Below are positions 53,543-62,145 of a stretch of 64,000 bases of DNA, in pieces. The stretch covers positions 1 through 64,000 of the forward strand of contig CALEJT010000023.1 of assembly GCA_937898685.1 (NCBI GenBank), in the 5' to 3' direction. The translations under genes and the position numbers were made by a program. Every line of letters begins with the position of its first letter. Within the stretch, counting starts at the first letter, position 1. The stretch comes from an uncultured Gammaproteobacteria bacterium (GTDB taxonomy: Bacteria; Pseudomonadota; Gammaproteobacteria; Pseudomonadales; Pseudohongiellaceae). The notes under the pieces were generated by a model. The model had not been told where the DNA came from. It did no database searches and was given only the letters and a program-made list of their open reading frames with translations.

Positions 53543-54514
53543 TCATTGACGCTGACCCACAACCGAGCGAATGGCCTCGCTGGCTTCGCCTCCCAGGTAG
53601 GTGAACTCGAGCTGGAGCAGATACTGGCCATCGGCCTCAGGCTTGCAGCTGAGCACCTTGGCGTAGATGTCCGGCACGTCCTCTCTTTCCACGAAATCGG
53701 GCCACAGCTGAATTTCCTGCAGCACGTTTTCGCGCCGCGAAGTGAGTACGCGCAGACCTTCTTCGCTCAACTTCACGATGCGTGCGGGAATGCCTTCGAG
53801 GCTCACCTGCTTGTCCATGACCGGATAGTAGGTAACCGGCAGATCCACGTTCTTGCGCAGACCACGGCGGCCGTCGTGATTGCGCAGCAACTTGCGACGC
53901 GGCCACGTGAGGCCGATCAGTTCGCACAAGGTGACGGGCTGCGACTTACCCTTGATGCGCACGACATTGAAGTCGCCCGGAATGGCGCTGCGTTCCAGCA
54001 GGTGATAGGTGGCCTCATCCATCAGGATCTGTCCACGCAAACAGTAGGACGCGATGCGCGATGCGAGGTTCACTGCTTCTCCCAAGACAGTCTTCTCGCT
54101 GTGGATGTCGGAGCCGAGCTGGCACATTGCCATCGGGCCGTAGCACAGGCCGATGCCCATGTGCAGTTCACCCATGTTGAGGTTCGCGGCACGTGCATTC
54201 ACTTCCGGCATCGCCAGCTGCATCTCGATGGCGCAGGCTGCCATGCGTTGTGCGGCGTAGGGATTGTCGTGACTGTCGAAGAGCGCCAGGATGGCATCGC
54301 CCATCAACTTGTCGACGATTCCTCCATGTCTGGTGATGACGTCGATCATCACCTCGTAGTAGTGGTTGAGCAGTTCCACCATGAGCAGCGGTGACTTCTG
54401 CTCGAACATGGCGGTGAAGCCGCGCAGGTCCGAAACCAATGCGCCAAATTCACGTACCTGTGCCTCCTTGGGCGTCTCCGTTCTGAGCACTTCCTTGCGG
54501 TTGAGAGCTCTCAT
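53543..54514 (-). CDS. Class III adenylate/guanylate cyclase fused to a PilZ-like domain
   Basis: 323 residues. The catalytic domain (about 20-190) shows ALVSDLRGFTAMF with a metal-binding Asp, GGIVDKLMGDAILALF with the second Asp, and GEAVNLASRIA. The C-terminal domain from about 215 fits PilZ: LRKNVDLPVTYYP and KLSEEGLRVL, though the usual D/NxSxxG reads K-x-S-x-x-G, so c-di-GMP binding may be weak. This would link two second-messenger systems. Its start overlaps apbE by 65 nt. Confidence 0.82.
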   Translation of the reverse strand: MRALNRKEVLRTETPKEAQVREFGALVSDLRGFTAMFEQKSPLLMVELLNHYYEVMIDVITRHGGIVDKLMGDAILALFDSHDNPYAAQRMAACAIEMQLAMPEVNARAANLNMGELHMGIGLCYGPMAMCQLGSDIHSEKTVLGEAVNLASRIASYCLRGQILMDEATYHLLERSAIPGDFNVVRIKGKSQPVTLCELIGLTWPRRKLLRNHDGRRGLRKNVDLPVTYYPVMDKQVSLEGIPARIVKLSEEGLRVLTSRRENVLQEIQLWPDFVEREDVPDIYAKVLSCKPEADGQYLLQLEFTYLGGEASEAIRSVVGQRQ

Positions 54515-55394
54515 CGATCAGGGATCCTCCGATTTTCCCCTGCGTATCTACCCATAGGTGCGGCAGTCCCAGTCCCACCAACCAGGTCTTGCCGGCGTTC
54601 TCCTTTAGCATGCCGATGGTGGCTGCACTTCCTGCCACCACGCAGTAATCCGCGATCACGCTAACCGCGGCGAGCCCTTGCACCGGCCAGCCGGTGCGCG
54701 GGTTCAGGATGTGGCCATAACGGCGTCCATCCAGGGTAAAGCAACGTTCGTAGTCGCCACTCGTGGCAAGCGCTCCTTGCCGCAACGCGACACTACGCAA
54801 CATCCGATCGGGTTTTCGCGGATCGCGAATTCCGATCTGCCAAGGGCTGCCATCGGGATGTGGTCCGACGACACGAATGTCGCCACCGAGGTTGATCAGT
54901 CCATGCCGTACGCCATGTTCCATGCATAACGTTGCGGCACGATCGGCAGCGTATTCCTTCACCACGCCACCGAGATCCAACTCCATGCCAGCCACCTGGA
55001 ATTCCAAGTGTGGCGATGACCACTTCACCTTATCCCAACCTACTCGTGCCAGGAGCTCTTCCAGTTGCCGCGTGCGGGGCAGCCGCGGTTCCTTGAAGTT
55101 CCAAGCCTGGCGCAACAGGCCCGACGAAAGGTCGAACAAGCCTTGGCTCTGTGTGTAACAAGTACAGGCATAGTCCAATATTTGCGCAGTCTCAGAGTCC
55201 ACCTCGATGGCGCCGCCCACTGCCGCCACAGCATTGATATGGCTGAGGTAGCTGTCGGGGCGGTAGCGCGAATACTTCGCTTCGAGCCGCGCCACATCTA
55301 CTTTCACCGCGTCTGCTGCCGTTGCATCGGCTGCGTACAACAACAGCTCGCACGGTGTGCCCATGGCGTGAAACCGAGAGGTTCTGAGCTGCAT
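54450..55394 (-). CDS. apbE: FAD:protein FMN transferase (ApbE)
   Basis: About 314 residues from ATG 55394; an in-frame start at 55457 would add 21 residues. ApbE signatures: FHAMGTPCELLLY at the start, LDLGGVVKEYAADRA, GLINLGGDIRV with GGD, and RYGHILNPRTGWPV with catalytic residues. The protein moves FMN from FAD to Thr of exported flavoproteins, is periplasmic, and is often a lipoprotein, but no lipobox is visible here. ApbE genes are frequent companions of DUF4266/DUF3570 loci; that locus lies 5 kb upstream. Confidence 0.9.
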   Translation of the reverse strand: MQLRTSRFHAMGTPCELLLYAADATAADAVKVDVARLEAKYSRYRPDSYLSHINAVAAVGGAIEVDSETAQILDYACTCYTQSQGLFDLSSGLLRQAWNFKEPRLPRTRQLEELLARVGWDKVKWSSPHLEFQVAGMELDLGGVVKEYAADRAATLCMEHGVRHGLINLGGDIRVVGPHPDGSPWQIGIRDPRKPDRMLRSVALRQGALATSGDYERCFTLDGRRYGHILNPRTGWPVQGLAAVSVIADYCVVAGSAATIGMLKENAGKTWLVGLGLPHLWVDTQGKIGGSLIDESSQPQGSAQNGDAQGGTGT

Positions 55395-55590
55395 ACCGGA
55401 TAACGCCGAATCAGTCCATGCAAAAAACGTATCAGGTCGTAGTAGACCGGCGCGCATGATAGCCGCGAAGCGGTCCGCGGAGCGAAACAGTTCAAGCTTT
55501 CACCATGCCGCCGCAGCCTGCCCCTATCACTGCAAGGCCCGCTCGGGCAGAATTTCCACCCTTGCCACAGCGACGGGTTTGCCCTGATAC

Positions 55591-56262
55591 ATGGTTTCCG
55601 CCGAGTCTCTACCCGACACCAGCTTCATCTGCCGCGAATGCAATTTGCTCGTGGACCTGAGCCGGTTGGTGGACGGCAAGCGTGCCGAGTGTCCGCGCTG
55701 TGGTTGTGTGCTGAGCGTGCGGCGTCCGCGTGCCAATCAGCGCCTGATGGTGTTCGCGCTCAGCGGTCTGATCTGTCTCGCCGCCAGCACCGTGTTCGAT
55801 TTCATCCAGCTCTCGGCGGCCGGCATGGGCCGTGAGCTCACCTTGCCGCAAACGATTTCCGTGCTGTTTTCCCTGCAGGAATGGGCCCTCGCCGCGTTCA
55901 TGGGGGTGGTGGTCCTGGGCCTGCCCTTCGCCTTTCTCATCGCGCTCGGCAGTTTGGCGCTGAGTCTCGAGCTGGGACGCGCCGGTCCTTTCAGTTTCGT
56001 GCTGCTGCGCTTCGTCACCTTTCTGCGCATGTGGAACATGGCGGAGATCTTCTTCCTCGGCATCCTCGTGAGCATGGTGAAGATCGCCGACATGGCGGAA
56101 GTCGCGCTGGGGCCTTCGTTCTGGTTCTACGCGATGTTCAACCTGTTTCTGATACTGGCGCTGTCACACGTCGATCAATATCAGCTCGGCCTCGGCATTC
56201 GCCGCATCCTGGCAGCACAGGAGCGTGAGCGGGAGCAGCTGGCACAGGAACGAACGGCATGA
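55591..56262 (+). CDS. pqiA: PqiA-family membrane protein, N-terminal half
   Basis: 223 residues. A zinc-ribbon-like Cys pair set (ICRECNLL and CPRCGCVL) precedes four membrane helices. This matches one of the two repeats of E. coli PqiA. It sits first in the pqi operon with a 4-nt overlap (ATGA) to the second half, so PqiA is encoded as two polypeptides here. PqiABC carries lipids between the membranes. Confidence 0.88.
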   Translation: MVSAESLPDTSFICRECNLLVDLSRLVDGKRAECPRCGCVLSVRRPRANQRLMVFALSGLICLAASTVFDFIQLSAAGMGRELTLPQTISVLFSLQEWALAAFMGVVVLGLPFAFLIALGSLALSLELGRAGPFSFVLLRFVTFLRMWNMAEIFFLGILVSMVKIADMAEVALGPSFWFYAMFNLFLILALSHVDQYQLGLGIRRILAAQEREREQLAQERTA

Positions 56263-56867
56263 GAAAGCAGAGCCCGCATCATCTCGTCGGCTGCCGCATC
56301 TGCGCCCTCGTGCAGAACGACGATCACGATCACTGCAGCGCCTGTGGCGCGCGCCTGCATCCGCGTCTCGAAGGCAACCTGCAACGCGCCTGGGCCTTCT
56401 GGTGTACGGGCCTCGTCTTCTACATACCTGCCAACGTGCTGCCCATCATGCGCACCTCGCAGGTCGGTGGTACCGACTTCAACACCATCGCCGGTGGCGT
56501 GGTGGTTTTGTGGGAGCACGGTTCCTATCTGATTGCCGGCATCATCTTCATTGCGAGCCTGTTGGTGCCGCTCGCGAAATTCGTCGCCATCGCAGGGCTG
56601 GCCATCTGCCAGCAGCACCGTGGTCTGCTCTCTCCTGCTGCCGCCACCTTGGTCTATCGCCTCACCGAATTCGTGGGACGCTGGTCGATGGTGGACGTGT
56701 TCGTCGTGGGCTTCCTCGCCTCTTTGATCCAGATGGGGAACCTGATGAGCATCCTGCCCGGCCCGGCTGCGCTGGCCTTCGGCGGCATGGTGGTGTTCAC
56801 CATGTTGTCGGCACAAAGTCTCGATCCACGTGTCTTCTGGACTTCTCCGGAGCCCGAACATGAGTAG
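56259..56867 (+). CDS. PqiA-family membrane protein, C-terminal half
   Basis: 202 residues, the second PqiA repeat, with GCRICALVQ and CSACGARL Cys pairs, then four helices ending SILPGPAALAFGGMVVFTML. It overlaps both neighbours (4 and 8 nt), so the operon is tightly coupled. Confidence 0.88.
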   Translation: MRKQSPHHLVGCRICALVQNDDHDHCSACGARLHPRLEGNLQRAWAFWCTGLVFYIPANVLPIMRTSQVGGTDFNTIAGGVVVLWEHGSYLIAGIIFIASLLVPLAKFVAIAGLAICQQHRGLLSPAAATLVYRLTEFVGRWSMVDVFVVGFLASLIQMGNLMSILPGPAALAFGGMVVFTMLSAQSLDPRVFWTSPEPEHE

Positions 56868-58506
56868 TCCCGATCCGATCCAAGCCCGTCTGCGCCGACC
56901 GCGCCGCATCTCAAGTCTGTGGGTGATCCCTATCGTCACGCTGTTCGTGGCCTTGGTGATGGCCTATCAGAACTATCTGACGCGCGGGCCGCAGATCACC
57001 ATTCAGTTCAAGAGTGCCGCCGGCATCGAAGCGGGCCGCACCTTGATCAAGACACTCGACGTCGAAGTGGGTCGCGTCGAGGACATCACGCTCAACGGCA
57101 CGCTCGATGGTGTCGTGGTGGTGGCCCGCATCCACGGTGAATTCCGTGATCTGCTCGCCGAGGACTCACGCTTCTGGGTGATACAGCCCTCGGTGTCGCT
57201 CGCCGGTGTGTCGGGTTTGAATACCTTGATTTCGGGCCAGTACATCGAGTTCTCCCCGGGTACGGCCGCACGCTTGAGTGAGAACTTCGTCGGCCTCGAC
57301 GAGCCACCGCTCACCCCGCCCGGCACGCCGGGCATGCACGTCACCTTGGTGACCGATGGTGACTTCTCCTTCGCGCGCGGCGATCGCGTGCAGCATCAGG
57401 GCACGGTGGTGGGCAAGATCGAAGACATCCGCTACGACTTCGTCGCCGGCCGCACCTATTACGACGCCTTCATCGAAGCACCCTTCCACGAACTCATCAC
57501 GTCGGAAACGCGTTTCTGGAAAACCAGCGGCATCCAGGCCGAGTTGAGCAGCGAGGGTGTGCGCTTCGAGGCCGGCACCTTGGATGCGCTGCTGCGCGGC
57601 GGTGTGTCCTTCGTCAATCCCAACGGCGTGATACCGGGTGAAACGCCGCCCCCGGTGCAGAGCGAGTTCTATGTCTATCCGAGCCGCTCGGCGATCGAGG
57701 ATCGTCAGTACAACCAAACGCTGCGCTACTGGATCATGGTGAGTGGCAGTGTCGGTGGTCTGACCTCGAGTTCGCGCGTGATGTATCGCGGTTTGCAGAT
57801 CGGCCGTGTGGTGAGCACCGACAACATTCCACCCGGCAGCAACCTGCTCGATCGCACGCTGGAATTGCCGGTGCTGATCGAGATCCAGCCGGGACGCTTG
57901 GGCTTGCCCGACACCGAGGACGGTGCCGAACGCGCGCGTCTCGACATCGAGAATTGGATTCGTGAAGGTCTCGTCGCCACCATCGGTTCGCAGAACTTCC
58001 TCGTCGGTCAGCAGCAGGTGGAGCTGCAGTATCAGGAAGGTGTGCGCCGCGACGAGGTGCGCTACTTCAACGATCTTGCCGTGATTCCGACGGACCTCGG
58101 TTCGATCGGTCGCTTCACCAACAGCATCGAATCGCTGTTGGTCAAACTCAATCAGTTGCCGGTGGAAGATGCGCTGCAAGGCATCACCGATACCACGCGT
58201 GAAGCCACGGCGGCGCTGCAGCGCATGCAGGAGCTGCTCGATTCTACGCAGGAACTCGTGGGCAGCGAACGCACCACGGCGCTGATGGAACAACTCGAAG
58301 CCACGCTGGCGGCGCTGCAATCGTTGGCCGACACCTATTCCGCGGAATCCAACACCACGCGCGACGTGCAGCGCATGCTCGATTCCATCGCCGATCTGAT
58401 GACCCAGTTCCGTCCGCTGGCGGAAGAGCTGCGCAATCGTCCGAACAGTTTGGTGTTCCCCGGTTCGCCGCCCACCGAAGTAGAGCCCACGAGGAGACGT
58501 CCATGA
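56860..58506 (+). CDS. pqiB: PqiB: MCE-domain intermembrane transport protein
   Basis: 548 residues, like E. coli PqiB. One N-terminal membrane helix (SLWVIPIVTLFVALVMAYQ) precedes three MCE domains (starting near ITIQFKSAAGIEAGRT, VTLVTDGDFSFARGDRV and YWIMVSGSVGGLTSSSRV) and a long C-terminal helical needle. PqiB hexamers form a channel across the periplasm for lipids. A 4-nt overlap joins it to pqiC. Confidence 0.93.
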   Translation: MSSPDPIQARLRRPRRISSLWVIPIVTLFVALVMAYQNYLTRGPQITIQFKSAAGIEAGRTLIKTLDVEVGRVEDITLNGTLDGVVVVARIHGEFRDLLAEDSRFWVIQPSVSLAGVSGLNTLISGQYIEFSPGTAARLSENFVGLDEPPLTPPGTPGMHVTLVTDGDFSFARGDRVQHQGTVVGKIEDIRYDFVAGRTYYDAFIEAPFHELITSETRFWKTSGIQAELSSEGVRFEAGTLDALLRGGVSFVNPNGVIPGETPPPVQSEFYVYPSRSAIEDRQYNQTLRYWIMVSGSVGGLTSSSRVMYRGLQIGRVVSTDNIPPGSNLLDRTLELPVLIEIQPGRLGLPDTEDGAERARLDIENWIREGLVATIGSQNFLVGQQQVELQYQEGVRRDEVRYFNDLAVIPTDLGSIGRFTNSIESLLVKLNQLPVEDALQGITDTTREATAALQRMQELLDSTQELVGSERTTALMEQLEATLAALQSLADTYSAESNTTRDVQRMLDSIADLMTQFRPLAEELRNRPNSLVFPGSPPTEVEPTRRRP

Positions 58507-59090
58507 GTCTGCGCCTGCCATCGTTACTGTTGTTGAGCGCCCTGCTCGGCGGCTGCGCCAGCAATGCGCCCGCGCTCAACTATTACCTGCTGGGCGGCAA
58601 CGAACCGGCACGCGTGCAGCCGGTGGATGAAAACCTGCCGGCGCTGGTGCTCGAGCGTGTGAGTCTGGCGGAATTTCTCGAACAGTCGGGGCTCGTGATG
58701 CAACAGGGCGATCATCGATTGCAGGTGTCGCGCACGCATCTGTGGGCCGAAGGACTCGACGTGGCGGTGCCGCAGGTCTTGCTGAGTTCATTGCGGCAGG
58801 CCTCGTCCGACTATCGCTATTTCCTGCGCGGCAGCGACTTCGTGCCCACTGCCAACTACTCGCTGCGTCTGCATCTCGATGCCTTCCATGCCACCGACGC
58901 TGGCGACGTCGTTGCGAGTGGTCGCTATCAGGTGGTCGACGAAAGCGCGAAGCGTGAGGTTTTGAATCGTCAGTTCAATTTTGTCGATGCCCTGCAGGGT
59001 GATGGTTATCCGCAGGCGGTGAGTCAGCTGCGACAGTTGCTCGATCGCCTCGCGCGCAGCATCGTCGAAGATCTAGAGACGGCACGCTGA
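58503..59090 (+). CDS. pqiC: PqiC-type ABC-transport auxiliary lipoprotein (DUF330)
   Basis: 195 residues. A lipobox (LLGGC-ASN) is followed by the PqiC pattern YYLLGG and LVLERVSLAEFLEQSGLV, with HLWAEGLDVAVPQVL. It is an outer-membrane lipoprotein that holds the PqiB needle. It starts inside the pqiB stop (ATGA). Confidence 0.92.
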   Translation: MSLRLPSLLLLSALLGGCASNAPALNYYLLGGNEPARVQPVDENLPALVLERVSLAEFLEQSGLVMQQGDHRLQVSRTHLWAEGLDVAVPQVLLSSLRQASSDYRYFLRGSDFVPTANYSLRLHLDAFHATDAGDVVASGRYQVVDESAKREVLNRQFNFVDALQGDGYPQAVSQLRQLLDRLARSIVEDLETAR

Positions 59091-59092
59091 CC

Positions 59093-59542
59093 ATGCAGCT
59101 TTGGGTCGATGCCGATGCCTGTCCGGGTGTGATCCGCGACATCCTCTTTCGTGCAGCCGAGCGCACGGGTGTCGTCATTACCTTCGTCGCCAATCAGCCG
59201 GTGAAGGTGCCGCCGCTCAAGAGTCTGCGCACCCTGCAGGTGAGCAAGGGTTTCGATGTTGCCGACAATGAGATCGTCAAACGCGCGCAAGCCGGTGATC
59301 TCGTCATCACCAGTGACATCCCGCTCGCCGCCGAAGTGATCGCGAAAGGTGGTTTCGCGTTGAGTCCGCGTGGCGAATTACTCACCGAAGCCAACGTGCG
59401 TCCGCGCCTGAACATGCGCGATTTTCTCGACACCATGCGCGCCAGTGGTGTTCACAGCGGCGGTCCCCCTCCCCTCTCCCAGCGCGACCGCATGGCTTTC
59501 GCGAATCATCTCGATACCTTTCTCACGAAATACCATGGGTGA
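59093..59542 (+). CDS. YaiI/YqxD family protein (DUF188)
   Basis: 149 residues. N-terminal WVDADACPGVIRDILFRAAER and the later LVITSDIPLAAEVIAKGG mark the PIN-like DUF188 fold. The function is not established. It starts 2 bp after pqiC and is probably the last gene of the operon. Confidence 0.93.
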   Translation: MQLWVDADACPGVIRDILFRAAERTGVVITFVANQPVKVPPLKSLRTLQVSKGFDVADNEIVKRAQAGDLVITSDIPLAAEVIAKGGFALSPRGELLTEANVRPRLNMRDFLDTMRASGVHSGGPPPLSQRDRMAFANHLDTFLTKYHG

Positions 59543-59691
59543 GTGTAGTTTGGCAGCGAGCTCGTAGATTGCGCCGAGCCCATTGGGACTTGGCCCAACG
59601 AACGATCTGCGAGGTGCGCCGAAGGAAAGTTGGAGCTTTCCATGTGGGGGGCTCGTGCGTTGAGTGCTCAGCGCAACGTACGGATCTCGTT
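59543..59691. other. Gap between DUF188 and GST genes
   Basis: About 150 bp with a small inverted repeat TTGGG / CCCAA around 59585-59603. No gene and no clear terminator with a T-run is seen. Confidence 0.35.
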
Positions 59692-60492
59692 TCAGATATC
59701 CAGCAACGCTTTGATCTCCGGCCAGCTCTTCTCACCGTTGGCGCGCATCTCGTCTTGCAACTCGGCCGGCACCCAGCGGGGGATCGCGCGCTGGAAGGTG
59801 TCGCGTGCCTGCAGACGTGCATACCAAGCGGCGACACGCGGGCGGCGGCCTTCCTGCCAGAGCGGTGACATCGACAAGGTGTCGAGGCGGTAGAGATAGG
59901 GAGCCATGGCGACATCGGCGATGCTGAACTCTTCGCCGAGCAACCAGGGGCCGGCTGCGAGGCGCGCTTCCATCTTGTCGAGATAGCTCACGTAGAGTCG
60001 GATCTTGTCGGCGGCACCGGGAGCAGCCAGGCCTGCGGTGATCCATTGCCATTTCGCGAGTCGTGCCTGCTTGCCTGCGGGATCGCCACTGTTCACGAAA
60101 GTTTCGAAGCTCCCTACTCCATTGCGCAGGATGGTGTGGCGATGCGACACCACGTAGGTGAGCGCGGAGCACGCGGGGTGCAGTTCTTCATCGACCGCCT
60201 TCGTCCAGTAGCGTGCTTCGGCGCGCTGCAGCGGTGTGCGTGGATAGAGCGGCCGCTCGGGAAAGACTTCATCGAGATATTCACAGATCACCGTGCTCTC
60301 GATGATGACGTGCCCATCGTGCTTCAGCGCCGGCACCACGGCCTTCGGATTGATGGCGAGGTAGTCGGTAGAAAACTGTTCGCCCGCGAGGATGTCGATG
60401 TAGTGTCCGGTCCACGGCAGCTGTTTTTCCTCCAGCGCCAGCCGCACCTTGGCGGCACAGGCGGAGGAGCCATGGTGAAAGAGTTCCAACAT
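59692..60492 (-). CDS. Glutathione S-transferase family protein
   Basis: 266 residues. N-terminal thioredoxin-like domain (LELFHHGSSACAAKVRLALEE, with PKAVVPAL and IIESTVICEYLDE as the GSH-binding cis-Pro and Glu-Ser), followed by an all-helical C-terminal domain with EEFSIADVAMAPYL. The likely catalytic residue is the Ser/Cys of HGSSACA. The ATG overlaps the upstream acetyltransferase stop by 1 nt. Confidence 0.92.
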   Translation of the reverse strand: MLELFHHGSSACAAKVRLALEEKQLPWTGHYIDILAGEQFSTDYLAINPKAVVPALKHDGHVIIESTVICEYLDEVFPERPLYPRTPLQRAEARYWTKAVDEELHPACSALTYVVSHRHTILRNGVGSFETFVNSGDPAGKQARLAKWQWITAGLAAPGAADKIRLYVSYLDKMEARLAAGPWLLGEEFSIADVAMAPYLYRLDTLSMSPLWQEGRRPRVAAWYARLQARDTFQRAIPRWVPAELQDEMRANGEKSWPEIKALLDI

Positions 60493-61040
60493 CAGGCTTC
60501 CCTGCCCCGCTCCCACTCCGAACGCTCGATGCAGAAGAAGGCATAGGGAATGGGCTGGCCATTGAAGGGGCGCTCGCGGATGAAGGCGAGCTTGCCGCCG
60601 ATCTTTTCCATGGCGCGGCGCGAGCGGATGTTGTTGGCGCCGACGTGGAACCACACGCGCTCGGCCCAGCGGAAGGCGTGGTCGAGCATCAGTTGTTTCA
60701 TTTCGCGGTTGTAGCGTCCTCCCCAGTGGCTGCGCTTGAGGAAGGTATAACCGATGGCGACTTCCTTTTGGTCCGGTTCCCAGTCGTAGTAGCGCGAGCT
60801 GCCGATCACGCTGCCGTCGGCGCGGTCGATTACCACGAAGGCCGCCCCGCCCTTCACCGCGCTGTCGAAGAAGGTGCTGCGGAAGCGCTCGGCCTGCCAG
60901 CGTAAGGGATCGGGATGCACTTCCCAGATCAGCGGATCGCTGGCGGCGGCGTGGACGGCTGCGAAATCCTCGGCGACCAGTGGTCGCAGTTCCAGGTTGG
61001 GGCCGACGAGATGAGGCTGGAAGTCGAAGGGTTGGGTCAT
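60492..61040 (-). CDS. GNAT-family N-acetyltransferase (RimJ/RimL-like)
   Basis: 182 residues from ATG 61040. N-terminal LELRPLVAEDFAAV, then SVIGSSRYYDW, the acetyl-CoA loop around YTFLKRSHWGGRYNREM and VGANNIRSRRAMEKIGGK are typical. It acetylates an amine on protein or small molecule. Coupled to the GST gene (TGATG). Confidence 0.9.
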   Translation of the reverse strand: MTQPFDFQPHLVGPNLELRPLVAEDFAAVHAAASDPLIWEVHPDPLRWQAERFRSTFFDSAVKGGAAFVVIDRADGSVIGSSRYYDWEPDQKEVAIGYTFLKRSHWGGRYNREMKQLMLDHAFRWAERVWFHVGANNIRSRRAMEKIGGKLAFIRERPFNGQPIPYAFFCIERSEWERGREA

Positions 61041-61122
61041 TGAGGTGTCTTTCAGTAATTTGCTGGGATCGATCGAAAATTGGCAGTTATTTGTGTTGAT
61101 TTTGTCAAAAACTGCATGTGTC

Positions 61123-61352
61123 TGGTTGTTACGTCCCGCTTGGTTCCTGGCGTTGCAGGTTCGCCCCTGCGAGCTCACCGCCCCACCCTACCAACCGCCA
61201 AGGCTTTCTCGTTGGGACAGCCACCCATATCACCCGGTTGTTCTGTCCGACTTGATTCCTGGCTTGGGGTTCGCGCTGCGGGCTCACCGCCCAATCTAGC
61301 AATCATCAAAGGCTTCCCTGTTGGGACAGCCACTTAATCACCTATATCACCC
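61123..61352. repeat. Imperfect tandem direct repeat of about 112 bp, two copies
   Basis: Copy 1 spans 61123-61234, copy 2 61235 to about 61352. Shared blocks in the same order are GGTTGTT, TTCCTGGC, GGTTCGC, GCTCACCGCCC, AAGGCTT, GTTGGGACAGCCAC and ATATCACCCG. Both copies are diverged by scattered changes. No open frame runs through them. Confidence 0.75.
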
Positions 61353-61364
61353 GATCTCGGGTGA
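61347..61364. repeat. Perfect palindrome after the direct repeat
   Basis: TCACCCGA and TCGGGTGA arms (8 bp) around TC. There is no T-run, so it is not an obvious terminator; a protein-binding site is possible. Confidence 0.5.
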
Positions 61365-61503
61365 CATCTTGGGCCAAATTGCAGCGATTTCGTTAAAAAT
61401 CGTGGCAATTTTGCCAGATTCTGCGGCGATCGTGCGGGAACGATGGGGCGAGAAATTCACGCGGGGTTCGGCCTGCACCCTAGCCGCCCATGGCTTCACC
61501 GGT

Positions 61504-62121
61504 TCAGCGCGCAGTGTTGCGCGGCGGGCGGAACTTCTTGCGGGCGGCGGCCACCTGGGCGCGGATCACGCAGTCCTCGACGTGGTCGTTGATCAGGCCC
61601 ATCGCCTGCATGAAGGCGAACACCGTGGTGGGGCCGACGAAGCGCCAGCCGCGCTTCTTGAGATCCTTGGAGATGGTGACGGACACCTCGGAGGTGGTCA
61701 GCGACTGCGGGGTGTGACTGTCCTGGTTGGGTTCGAAGCGCCAGAAGTAGGCGGCAAGTGAGCCCTCACTGGTGATCAATTCCTTGGCGCGCTTGGCGTT
61801 GTTGATCACGGCCTCGATCTTGCCGCGGTGGCGCACGATGCCGGGATCCTTGAGCAGACGCTCGACGTCGCGGGCGGTGAAGCGTGCCACGCGCTCGATG
61901 TCGAAGCCGTGGAAGGCCTTACGGAAGTTCTCGCGCTTGGCGAGGATGGTGCGCCAGCTCAGGCCGCTCTGAAAGCCTTCCAGGCACAGTTTTTCGAACA
62001 GCCGCGTGTCGTCGGCCACCGGAAACCCCCATTCCTTGTCGTGATAGGGGTAGAACTCCGGCACGTTGCCGCACCAGGAGCAGCGCGGCAGTCCATCGGG
62101 TCCAGCTACGGTGCGACTCAC
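61504..62121 (-). CDS. tag: DNA-3-methyladenine glycosylase I
   Basis: 205 residues, GTG start. Tag signatures are CSWCGNVPEFYPYHDKEWG at the N-terminus with the zinc Cys, FEKLCLEGFQSGLSW with the catalytic region, and FAFMQAMGLINDHVEDC near the end, which supplies further zinc ligands. It removes 3-methyladenine from alkylated DNA. Confidence 0.95.
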   Translation of the reverse strand: MSRTVAGPDGLPRCSWCGNVPEFYPYHDKEWGFPVADDTRLFEKLCLEGFQSGLSWRTILAKRENFRKAFHGFDIERVARFTARDVERLLKDPGIVRHRGKIEAVINNAKRAKELITSEGSLAAYFWRFEPNQDSHTPQSLTTSEVSVTISKDLKKRGWRFVGPTTVFAFMQAMGLINDHVEDCVIRAQVAAARKKFRPPRNTAR

Positions 62122-62145
62122 ATAAACTCCTTTTCGTTCAAAGCA

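Larger units (their letters stand above)
61041..61503. other. Non-coding stretch with direct repeat and palindrome
   Basis: About 460 bases without a credible gene. It contains two imperfect copies of a unit of about 112 bp and an 8-bp-arm palindrome, given separately. No transposase remnant, RNA gene or clear terminator is seen. Confidence 0.6.

Noticed and set aside
61123..61352. Possible CRISPR array
   Set aside because: Only two diverged units of about 112 bp with no spacers and no cas genes.
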